Assembly (NCBI GenBank): GCA_944990035.1
Contig: CALYLX010000127.1
Coordinates: forward strand, 992,001-1,056,000
From: Clitopilus passeckerianus
Taxonomy: Eukaryota > Basidiomycota > Agaricomycetes > Agaricales > Entolomataceae
Reading direction: 5' to 3'
DNA: 64,000 nt
A model generated the notes under the pieces. The model was not told the DNA's origin. It was given only the letters and a program-made list of their open reading frames with translations, and searched no databases. Of the stretch, positions 35,798-45,561 are shown in pieces (positions within the stretch are counted from its first letter, which is position 1; each line of letters opens with the position of its first letter). The position numbers and the translations under genes are program-made.

Positions 35798-37785
35798 TTA
35801 CGACCTTGTGAACCACACCTCAGCCCTTTCCTTCGGTGTGTTACCCGACGGCTCGGGTACTCCAGGTACGGAACCCCATACTCCTCCACTAAAACCGATT
35901 CCAAGCAAGCCACTGCCCACCTCGGCCAAAGCTGAGATACCTAGGTCTTGAGCCCAGTACGGGCTAGACGAATTGCCGGTAGGCTGTTGAACCCCAATCG
36001 TACCCTCATCAGCAGGCGGTTACAAACTGGAGAAAACCAACACGTACATAGGTCTGGACGGCGGAAAGATTGAACAAACCACCATTAAAGTGCCTGAGGA
36101 CAACGTGCGAAAGGGTGGTGGAATTCCACGGCGCAACGAAGGTAGGTACGTCCGTCGTGATGATGCCAGGCAACACAGTCGAGATATTCGCCCTAAGCGC
36201 GTTGCATGACTTCGAGCCACCTTTCACGGCATTTGACGAAGTGGAATTGGCGGTAGGAATATAGCAAAATTCCGTCTTGCCATAACCAGCATTGTCGTAC
36301 ACACCTTCCAATTTCTCGATATCGCCATAGGGGAAAGTTGCGTTTGCAGGCCGAGGCGTTGGCCCCGGACCACTAGGAGGTGTGAGGTATATCGCCTGGT
36401 AACGAGAATCCCAGTCTACCTGTTCCAGCCCGAAGATCCTATCCGCAAGATAAAACTGTATGATTCGAACCAGAATGCCCCCAATCTCGTTGTCATTCGA
36501 AAGGACTGCAATTCCATAGTTCGAGTTGGGATAACGAGATATGACGGTGTTATATCCAGGGACTGCGCCACTGTGTTCAATGAATTCTGAGCACAGATTT
36601 CCCGACGTCAGCTTTTTGATGCGGCAAACTAGAACATTACACTCACCATGCCCGCGATAGCTTCCTCTCTCCTGTCCCGCGCCATAGACAACAGGACTAA
36701 GCTCTGGGAACGCCGCACCACCCGGTGGTTCAACGCTAACACCTGTCGACACCTTCTGTACCACATCAGCTGGAATCACGCTCTGATTCGTCTTCGGATT
36801 GGCTCCGTTGAGCAGTAAAGCCTGAATCCAAGTAGCCAGGTCAGTAGCGGTGCTGACTACCCCGCCATCTCCTGCGTCAACATCCCCGTCTTCCCCACTC
36901 TCTGGGAGCCAGTATGGAATGGCACGAAGAGTGAGTTTCCCCCCTGCGACATCTCTTGCGGTGGGATCAGCTAGTTCACCGGTCTGGTTTGCAATAGCAT
37001 AAGAATAGGTAGTGCTGTTAAGTCCCAGCTTGTCGAAGATGTTCTCTTTGACGTAGCGAGCATAAGGTTGGCGAGAAGGCAGTAGGGTTGGGGCAAGAGT
37101 AGCCAAGATCTTGTACATGTTATTGTTATATTGCCATATATCTCGGAACAGTGCCGACGGTTTCTGATTGCGGACTTTCCGAATCTACATTATCCTTGGT
37201 CAGTCTAGGCCAACTTGCATTGGTTGGGAAAAGGACTTACAACATCCGCGTTCGTGTCACCCCTGCGAACGGCAGCATCATGTCTTGGTACACCGGTCCT
37301 GTGGCTCAACAAATCTTGCACCGTAGCTTCATTACTCGCAATTTCATCGACGAGGCCCCAGCCAGGCACCACGTCCTTCAGCCTTGTAGACCATGTGAGC
37401 GGTCGAGAAACACGAGAGTCGTGAGTGAGGAGTCCAGTTGTGACAGCCGTGAATAACTGGAGATGCGGGACGCGTTAGAACCGCAGAGAACTATGGAGTA
37501 TTCAGAGCAAAAACTTGCCTTTGAATTCGACCCAATACCAAAGCGAGTATTTGCGGTCACATTCTTACTCCCATCGATAGTTGCAGGACCGTACCCTGTA
37601 GTCTCGACATACCAGCCGGAGGCGTCTTTTCTGACCAAAGCGACGGCCACTCCGGTGGGGGACTCCCAGTGGCCCAGAACTTTCTCAATGAAAGCTCCCG
37701 TTGAGGAATCAAGCACCGGGGTGAACTGGGCGGACGCAATAGCGGCATGAACGAGGATAAGGGCGGTATGGTACAGAGATCTCAT
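35798..37785 (-). CDS. Secreted serine beta-lactamase-fold hydrolase, gene D
   Basis: Five exons on the reverse strand: 37785-37519, 37456-37241, 37184-36647, 36586-36048 and 35983-35798, 581 aa, the same length and exon plan as gene A (267/216/538/539/186 versus 267/216/535/539/189 nt). A signal peptide ends in 'AIASAQ'. The catalytic motifs are S86-N-S-K89, Y180-N-N182 and H-S-G. Intron 1 uses a GC donor (GCAAGT at 37518) immediately after the catalytic Lys codon. It is the closest relative of A in the window and is the retained half of an inverted duplication of the A-B segment. The substrate is unknown. Confidence 0.9.
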
Positions 37786-39555
37786 GGCGACAATCCGAGG
37801 CTGAGAGGATGATCAACCGTTGGACAGGACATAATCTCAGGGAGCTTAAATACCGATCTATGAGCTCACCAGAGGCAAGCATGAGACTGCGACGAGGTGA
37901 TGGCCATCATTTGCCGGCGTGTGCGGACCAGCATAATTTGGTCATTCATGAGAGGCTTCACACCATCCAACTGCGCTTCAATTGCACACGGTGTAGGCTG
38001 TCAAAGATCGGGTTTCAAGCCCAAATATGGTAAATGTCTAGGCCACCAAAGTTGATTCGCAAGATTTTCTTGAGGTTGAGAACGGAAGAAGTCACAGTTG
38101 GGGATCATTCAGCCTCCATGACGTTCAATGTCCACGTTCAGGGCCGGCTCTTGGCGACATGGTTTTCGTGATAGAGTGGGATTCGGATCAACGGAATGTT
38201 TGGTATACACCCTTTTTAGATTCAACTTGACATGAACACACGTTTGTTCATCGAAGGTTTGCACATCGACTGGAACGGAGATGATAATCAACAATGTATA
38301 GTACTGGGTTCACAATTGATTCATGGTTTTGAGGCCGACATAGTCGCATCAACATCAAAGAAGACATATACGTAGTGCCGGCGACCTTGTTGATCGATAC
38401 ACCTCTTCCCGCAGCAAAGTGAATGGGCTTTGGAGAGGCCAGCTGAACCTAAGAAACTGAAAGCATAGCTTTCCAGCTGCCGGCGATGAAATGATCGAAG
38501 CTGTAAAAGAGACACGCCTTACTTCCACAATGAGGGAATATTGCTGATTCCGCAGCATTCAGTAGCTCTGCCAGATCTAGTCGAGGCAGGGTCCCGAGAG
38601 ATGCTCGCATGTGGCAAGAGTTTCTCCAGGGGTAAGCTTGGCTGCATTGTGATTTAGGCACAGAGCTGGCTCGTGTTGGTATTCATGAGTTCATCTTCTT
38701 TCGGGAGGTTGGGCTCAACCAGGCGTATAGGTTCGAGGCCTTTTAATAGTCGAGATGGTTGAACTCAACGAACCGTCCTCGGATAGACGCCTGATTATGC
38801 TGCATTTTTCACCTCCCACAGACACAGGACAAATATGACCGTCGTAGACCAGTATTACTGCTGACAAGATCGTTATTAGCGCCAAAGCCTCCGTATGACC
38901 TGGCCCGTAGTTCGAAGAGTGGGGTTGGGGCCCGAGGATAATATGTAGGATCCTGATTGGAGTGCAAGAACTCGTGGCAATTGTGTTGAAAGCAAATGTA
39001 ACGTTGATCCCAGGAGGTATACAGTAGTGCAGATTGGTCGCATTTGCTTGGATTAACTGAGGTCTCAGAGCCACAGTACAACACTGACCAACGAATTCGC
39101 CACGTTCCATTCCGTCAGCATTCATTGTGTAGCAAAAGGTCGAAGCTCGTACATGGAAGTCAGAGTCCAGCCTGTGAGATTCGGACTTTGAAAATGTGAA
39201 CCCAGAGCAGCTAGCCTTTCTTGACTTGTGCCTCCGTACTGTATTCCTTCCATGCCAGGACACCCAGTCCGACCACGGGTATCCAAATGACGAGCATGTG
39301 CATACCCAGAGGAGCCTTTAAATGATATAATACGAAACCTCAAATTTCCCGCGTTGAACCTCTGATGAAAGATTCTATGGCGAAGTCATTTACATTGAGC
39401 ATTGTGGCTCTCAAATACCTTGCTCACAACATCAACCTACTTTTATACTCTCCAACTGTTCGTCCCTGCATGTACGTTCCCCAGCACACAGGCGGTCTCG
39501 TCATGGTCTTGGTGAGGTATGGTCGCTAGAGATACAAAGCAACATCGCCCATGCA
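37786..39555. other. Gene-poor stretch of about 1.8 kb
   Basis: No supported gene. The longest frame is a reverse ORF of 182 codons (39263-38715) with one possible membrane helix. It overlaps two other open frames of similar quality and has no recognisable domain, so it is left uncalled. Confidence 0.4.
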
Positions 39556-40145
39556 GCTGTCGGAAAAAGGTTTTGGGCCTGATCTCGCCTGATCAGGGGT
39601 CCTCATTCTAAATCAGGACCCTAGACCTGATCCGGCCTGTGCAGACAAACGTTACCTGCGCAGGCTGGGGCCTGATCAGGGGTCAGTTCAGCCAGCCGAA
39701 CCAACTTAGCGAGCGAGCTTCAGGATTGTGCGCTGGCACTGTGTATACTTGTTTGTAGACACGCGCAATTGTAGGCAGTAGAGAGAAGTTTGTTCTACGG
39801 TCCCTATCCACTTCGGCTCCTTAGCTCGGTCGATACTTTGTAAACAAACGATTTGAGGCCGCATGGAATAGGAAAGAAGACGTGAAAACTGCAAAAGTGG
39901 ACTTCTGGACTTTGGTATTGCCATAATAGGCATACGAAATTATGACAAATCCGGCGCGGATTTCTTTGCCGAGGCGCTCAGCCATGATCAAGGCGAACAG
40001 AACCTGATCAGGCTTAGTTCCCCAGCTGATCAGGGATTGGTACAAAATGATCAGGCATTCGAGTCTGATCTGGCCTGATTAGGGGCCCTGATCATGCAAG
40101 ATCACGGTTAAATTCTGATCAGGCCCAAATGATTTTTCCGACAGC
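39556..40145. mobile_element. 590-bp inverted-repeat (MITE/foldback-like) element
   Basis: The ends are inverted repeats of about 29 bp: GCTGTCGGAAAAA, a short variable pair, then TTTGGGCCTGATC, with few mismatches. Subterminal regions on both sides carry many copies of the palindromic core CTGATCAG, often with a flanking G-run. The middle has no coding capacity. This is the structure of a non-autonomous DNA transposon. No clear target-site duplication was found. It ends 29 bp before the ATG of a beta-lactamase-like pseudogene. Confidence 0.7.
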
Positions 40146-40174
40146 CACACTTGCCCACTGGCATACTGCCCAGA

Positions 40175-40673
40175 ATGCTTCTTCGCAAGCTTCACACATT
40201 TGGATGTCTCTCTTTCATCTTCGCACATCCCGGAGTCCTCTCTCAGGCGTCTTCAACCACTCTGCTCAACGACGGGATAGACAAGTTCATAAATTCCGAC
40301 CGAGTGGAAGTTCCTTGCAGGAATCTCTATTGCTTTCGTTAGTCAAGATGCTGCAGGTGATTGACATGTGGAAATGAAAGGCTACGGGAAAGGCCAAAGG
40401 GGATGGCACGAAAATGACCGAAAAGACAGTACTGAATATCAGGTCGAATTCTAAGGTCCCTACTCTCGCTGACTCGTTCCATCGTAGCCAACTGGAAATG
40501 CAACATTTCCCTACCTTCCCATCGACATCGGCTTGCATGGTCTTGCTGAGGTCGGTCAGAAATTGAGTGGGATTGGGTTCCAAGGGACCTGAGGTGCAGG
40601 TGCTGGAATTCCGAGCCAAGACGGGGAGACGCCAGAGGAGAGAACTGAGGTCTGGTTTAGCCGTTCAAATTGA
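40175..40673 (+). pseudogene. Collapsed beta-lactamase-like gene (exon 1 joined to last exon)
   Basis: The frame starts with a signal peptide like those of A, C and D (ends 'VLSQ'). It then decays: a frameshift near 40300, a TGA where Trp is expected in 'DWHVE', and another frameshift before 'DGTKMTEKTV'. The 'SNSK' motif survives at about 40447. Right after its Lys codon an intron-like donor (AAG/GTCCCT) leads within 35 nt to an acceptor (CGTAG/CCAACTGG). That acceptor corresponds to the LAST exon of the family, which runs to 'ERTEVWFSRSN' and a stop at 40673. About 400 codons of the middle are missing. The sequence is most like gene C. Confidence 0.8.
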
Positions 40674-40835
40674 TATGGGTATACACATTGTATTATGATA
40701 CCAGTCATAACGTATAGTAGGAGGGGATCAAACTATGCGAAAAGTAGGAGGTCCATGTATTATAATAAATGAATGATGTGATTCCTTTGCAAATGACCAT
40801 TGAAACAAGGGAGTGAACCAACCTAAGATTAGGTA

Positions 40836-42050
40836 TCATTGCTTCGCCTCTTTGGAATCCCTAGCAATGACAAACCTCTCCTCCCATCCGTTCTCCCCGT
40901 GCTTGTCTAGTTCGAGCCACCCCATCCGTCTAATCAACTTCTCCATATCCCTTGCATTATAGTAATTGTGTCCGCCGTAGGGGAACTGTGGAGTTCTTGA
41001 AGGAGGCACTCTGGGCTCTGGAGTATCTGTGGTTTCTGGCTTGGAGGAAAGATCGACTTCGAAGTGGCAGCACTCTGCGTCCTCGGGTGGAATTTGGAAC
41101 AGCGCGTCATGCGATGAATATAGTGGAGATTTGGCGAGATGTCTGTAGCCCAGGAAATATGGGGGTAGGCAGGTAGCTCCGTCGTTGTATGCTCGTACTG
41201 AGTACTCATTCAGCTCTAGCCGTGGGCGACCCGACAACGAAGGAGAAGACGGGGGCGAGGATGGGGGAAGGGATGACCTTGACACAAGATCTTGCCAGTA
41301 CGCGACGAAAGGATCGTTCCCGACTCGAGGACAGCCGTAGAGTGCTAGCTGGAGCTTCAGCTTGAGGTTCTTCGCGTTGGAGAGAAGATCCGAAGATGAA
41401 GTGAGAAGGTCGATTGCAAGAAAGTAGCACATTACGCCGCCCATGCTGTGCGCAGTAAGTACGATTTCCTGCACATCAGAGCTGTACTTCTCCATGCCCT
41501 TACGCAACGCGTTCAACACACTTTGCTTGACTCCGCCGTACATGTTCCAAAATCCGAGGTGTACAGAAGCTCCGCGCCGGCCTGGGTGAGGAGTCATGAT
41601 AGCTGTAACGTCTTGCAATGCCTGCTGTATCGAGCTGGTGCCGGAGAATGACACAATCAGCTGTTTCTGCTGTGGTCGATATGCAACGTAGCCCTGTAGG
41701 TCCGCTACCGTCCCTCTGAATGAATCCACGAGCTCGGATTCATGCAATGCATCGTACCCCTCCAATGGAAATCCCTCGCTGGTCAGCTTGTCCATATTGG
41801 ACCAGATGAATCTAGGATTTAATGATCCATGTGCAAGTTCGGCGAATTGGCCGAGAGAGGCGAGGTAGGTTACCAAAGAAGAGGATGCCAGGGAGGAAGA
41901 TGTGAGAGTGTGTTTGGACCTCAAAGCAAAGGCTTTGGAGGCCCAGCGGAAGTTGTCGTTCTGCTCGAGAGCGTACATCTTCTCTTGAGCCGCGGTGAGG
42001 CCGGACCTCGGATTGCCTGGCGAGGAGAACCAATTGAATGGATTGAACAT
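40836..42050 (-). CDS. Class 3 (alpha/beta-hydrolase) lipase
   Basis: Single exon, 404 aa. The oxyanion region 'VSFSGTSS' (about 133-140) and the nucleophile elbow 'TAHSMGG' with Ser202 identify the Lipase_3 family. The elbow has Ala-His in place of the usual Gly-His. 'LYGCPRVGNDPF' and a later His in 'YRHLAKSPL' supply the rest of the core. There is no signal peptide, so it is probably intracellular, possibly attached to lipid droplets or ER. It is divergent from uS4m with a 474-bp spacer. Ser-Pro-rich insertions lie in the loop before the C-terminal catalytic region. Confidence 0.9.
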   Translation of the reverse strand: MFNPFNWFSSPGNPRSGLTAAQEKMYALEQNDNFRWASKAFALRSKHTLTSSSLASSSLVTYLASLGQFAELAHGSLNPRFIWSNMDKLTSEGFPLEGYDALHESELVDSFRGTVADLQGYVAYRPQQKQLIVSFSGTSSIQQALQDVTAIMTPHPGRRGASVHLGFWNMYGGVKQSVLNALRKGMEKYSSDVQEIVLTAHSMGGVMCYFLAIDLLTSSSDLLSNAKNLKLKLQLALYGCPRVGNDPFVAYWQDLVSRSSLPPSSPPSSPSLSGRPRLELNEYSVRAYNDGATCLPPYFLGYRHLAKSPLYSSHDALFQIPPEDAECCHFEVDLSSKPETTDTPEPRVPPSRTPQFPYGGHNYYNARDMEKLIRRMGWLELDKHGENGWEERFVIARDSKEAKQ

Positions 42051-42524
42051 GATTGTGCAAAAACAGGCGTTCCAGAGTGTGAGAAAGGAAAGAGGTTGAG
42101 GACGACTTCGGAGGAAGAGATGTTAAGCAGGTTGAGCTGCCACTGCTGCGTACGGCGATGAGATCATGACGATGGTTGCTCCAAGGCTCGAGGAGAGACG
42201 AGTACCGGTGTTGGGCACCTTCACCACTTTCCACGTCTTCTAACAGATGGCGCACGTGCAGAAGGATGTTGCATTCAAAACTCGAGAGACTTGTGGTTTG
42301 GAGGAGCGGGTTATGTTTTAACTTTAACTTTGAATTCCTGACCGGAATGTTCGGACCGAGCCGTGCAGCTACGCGTTTTAGGTAGTTTGTTCCCACGCAC
42401 GTATTTTTGCTCAAGCGACCTGGCAAGGTCTTCGCTGTAACCTCCCAGGTCATTGCACTTTCCGCTCGCTGTTCCAACCTGCTTTACACGAGTCGTAACC
42501 CAGTACGGGTGAACATACTCCATC
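42051..42524. promoter_or_regulatory. Shared divergent promoter region (lipase / uS4m)
   Basis: 474 bp between two divergent start codons. No clear TATA box was seen. Confidence 0.45.
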
Positions 42525-43869
42525 ATGCGGGACAAGGGTATCTATAACATGAAGAGGGCTCTCCCTCGTATGGTGCGTACAACGCGTCTCATATACCCAG
42601 CATTACATGGCACACCGAACTGACTTCTGGCTTAATGCATAAACAGAGTTGGACCCCTAAAAATCTGTTCAACTTGTACCAACGTACCATGGGAGACAAG
42701 AAGAAAGAAATTGTCTTTGACGCGACGACGAAGACACTCTTCCAGCAACGCTGGCGGTCCAAAGCCGTTGTGCGTGCGTACCACGGAGACCACATCAACG
42801 AGAAGATTTTCAAGCGCTGGTACCTCCCGGAAACTCTGCCTGATGTACGTCCCCGCAGGAAGGTCGTTACTGGGGACGACAAGGCGTCATTAGAGGAGTA
42901 CGCACTGCGGAAGAAGCAGGAGAAGGAGCGGGAAGAGGAGCAAGAGAAAAAGGGAATGGCTCCCGTCGGAAGTTTGATGATCGCGGAAGTGGAGAGGCGA
43001 ATCGACGTGTTTTTGTTCCGGTGCTGTTTTGCCCACAGCGTGTATGAAGCCAGGAGGTTGGTGGTACACGGGGACGTGTTGCTGAATGGCAGAAAGGTCA
43101 GTTCTCCGTTTCTCTCTCCCCAGAAGACGTATTAACAGCTCTCCTCACACAGCACACCAATGCTAACACTCGACTTGCCCCCGGCGACATGGTCTCCGTC
43201 AACCCTGCTGCCATCCGGTTCTTCCGCCGCCCAGAGGGGTCAGCAGAACAATACGACGATGTCATGGACTACGAGGGCGAGCTCGCAAAGCGAATCCAAA
43301 AGATTCAATTGGAGAAAGGGCCTGCCACCGAAGACACCACAGTTCCGGCTACACCTGCAGAGAAGGAGTTCATGAACAAGGCTCTCAAGGGCGAGGAGGT
43401 CGAGGCTGAGGCGTCCACCCCCTCCGAAACCACGGAGGCTGCAGCTGAGGCACCCAAGGACGCAGAAACAGGTTTACCCGCTGTCACTCCTGAGATAATA
43501 GCGGAAGCTAAAGCTCAACTGCTGCCGTTGACACCCTTCTACCTACCGCAATATGCCTCTCCATGGCTCTTCATCCCTGCCTATATTGAGCCTTCATTCA
43601 AGACCTGCTCTGCGATCTACATTAGGCACCCAACTGCGCGCCCTGGGTACTCTGAGATCCCTACGCCATACGATGCAGATGGGGAGGTCGTGCGATTCGC
43701 ATGGGAGTGGTATGTGAAGAGGAGGACAAGGGTTCGCGGTGGTGCGAAGAGGAGTGGCGGGCCAGAGGATAGGGCTGCGCAAATGGTCGAGCAGAGTGAT
43801 ATCGAGGAGGGCAGGCGTGGGCTGAGAAGAGACATTGAGAAGATGAAAGCGAAGCAATTGAGGCTATAG
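42525..43869 (+). CDS. NAM9: Mitochondrial small-subunit ribosomal protein uS4m
   Basis: Exons 42525-42572, 42647-43096 and 43153-43869 give 404 aa. The tiny first exon encodes 'MRDKGIYNMKRALPRM', joined in frame to 'SWTPKNLFNLYQR', the conserved start of fungal Nam9. The S4 RNA-binding domain spans the second intron: 'RRIDVFLFRCCFAHSVYEAR', 'VVHGDVLLNGRK', then 'NTRLAPGDMVSV'. The C-terminus 'TPFYLPQYASPWLFIPAYIE' is typical of the mitochondrial form. The protein binds 16S-type rRNA early in assembly of the small mitoribosomal subunit. An Ala/Glu-rich insert (about 240-310) is lineage-specific. Confidence 0.93.
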
Positions 43870-44435
43870 GTCCTCTCCCCACCATCCATTCGTGTTGGTT
43901 AACTTGGGAGTGGACGGTTTGCTCGCATATCGCGTCTTAGAAAACCAATTACTTAGGCTTTTGGTGTTAATGCTAATACTAATATACATCTATCCCATCG
44001 ACTCAAGCATGTTGTCTATTCCCATCAGTGTCATAGTGCGCCACTGTAGCTTTCTTCTTTTGTGCTCCTCAACCGCGCTCCGTTTATCATGTCGCAGCAC
44101 TGCAATGCTTTGCAATACACAGGACCAGTGCCATGATGCGTGGGATCTTCCATCAATTGGACGTCCAAAAATGGAGTGGGCCCGCTGCTGGAACGATCAA
44201 TATAATTTCCGTTTCCATTGCCAGCACGAGCGCTTTCCTTCCCCTCCTGAGGCTTACAGCTGGTATCACTGGACCGCATAGCTCCGGGCTGCTTGTTAAC
44301 AGAAAGAACGTCCAGCTTCTAACTTACTCCCCTCAACTCTCCGGAAACTCTCCCAATTCAAGAATCCAACGAACCTCCCCAACGACATTGCAACGACCAC
44401 TTTAAACCACATCTTTGTTTTGAATCACTCAGACC
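43870..44435. other. Intergenic
   Basis: About 570 bp with no supported gene. The last 100 bp, rich in C and T, probably hold the promoter of the next gene. Confidence 0.4.
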
Positions 44436-44919
44436 ATGTCAACGATAGCCAAATGGGACCACTCTACTCCTCTGCCCCTAGCCAAACCCGATCATAGAAA
44501 CACCCGAGTGCCGAAATCCAATCTGGCGTACTCTTGGTGGCGATTCAGGATGCTCTTTGAGTCAACATTTGCCTTCACGATGATGGAACCTTGGGAGAAG
44601 ACACTCTTATGTATGTTCTCGCTGCTTCCTGGAAAGAGATCCTTGGAAATACTGATTTATCCTCTGTTGACCCAACAAAACAGTGACAATTGGATTCATC
44701 CTGAGCTCCCTCCTCTTCTCTGCCATATTCAACTATCTCCCTAAACACATGATGATCATGCACGAAAGAGCCGTGTACTACCTCTATGGAAATCAAGACA
44801 ATGAATCTGGTGTCGACTATCTCACTTTTGTCGGACGGTGGCTCTCCGACTCGTTTGCGGCACTAATTTCCCCTGCGACGCCCACTGGACAAGGCGCTGG
44901 TGTGATGAACGAGTTGTAA
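44436..44919 (+). CDS. Serine palmitoyltransferase small subunit-like protein
   Basis: Exons 44436-44610 and 44684-44919 give 136 aa. The core 'LFESTFAFTMMEPWEKTLL' followed by a single membrane helix ('TIGFILSSLLFSAIFNYLP') is the signature of the small activating subunit of serine palmitoyltransferase (Tsc3/ssSPT type). This subunit stimulates the first step of sphingolipid synthesis at the ER. The intron falls inside the helix start, and both sides are needed for the match. The C-terminal 45 residues are not conserved in the family core. The gene is easy to miss because of its size. Confidence 0.8.
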
Positions 44920-45561
44920 GGTTCGGCATGCTGGGAGGGTGCGGGGGTTGACTCGGAGAAGAGGTGGTAATGACTGTTTATTCATCTCGTAAGTCTTTTC
45001 CGGTGCTCCCACCGCAGCATGCGCAGTTTATTGACGATGAGGACTGTAGGAGGGCGCAGAACATTTGGATGACTTTTATTTTATTGTACAATGGATACCA
45101 TGAACGGCATCATTCTAGAAGTTCCGGGTAGTTTATGGCTAATACGAATTTCCTTTCACTTTTTCCGAACTGCTTGCGAAATCCCGCCCAGGAGGACATT
45201 TGATTATTCAACTTCCCTTAGAACTCTGGATTCCGATTTGAGCCGGATATAAGGTCAGTTCCTCCCAAGAAACCTACGGCTCAAACCTTATCCGACTTGG
45301 ACGATGTGCCAGGAAGCTTTGGGTCGTAAGCGCATTCCCAAGCGAGCTTCTATGTTATCAAGAACTCCTAGTTGAGGCGACTCATAAAGCACGCAGAGAT
45401 CGTAAGTTGGAGTTACGCCGACAAGAGCCGGTTACAGGACCAGGGGAGGGCTAGTACTTAGACCGTACTGTATACAAATTGAATTGACGTATTGTGTCAG
45501 GCAAATAATTTGTAAATGATCACAATGAGAGCGTGCAGCGCGTTTCCCCTTTTTCAACATC
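44920..45561. other. Intergenic
   Basis: About 640 bp between convergent genes. Nothing was recognised. Confidence 0.4.

Noticed and set aside
38715..39263. 182-codon reverse ORF with a possible membrane helix
   Set aside because: Overlapping frames are equally open, there is no recognisable family, no supporting splice pattern and no clear promoter.
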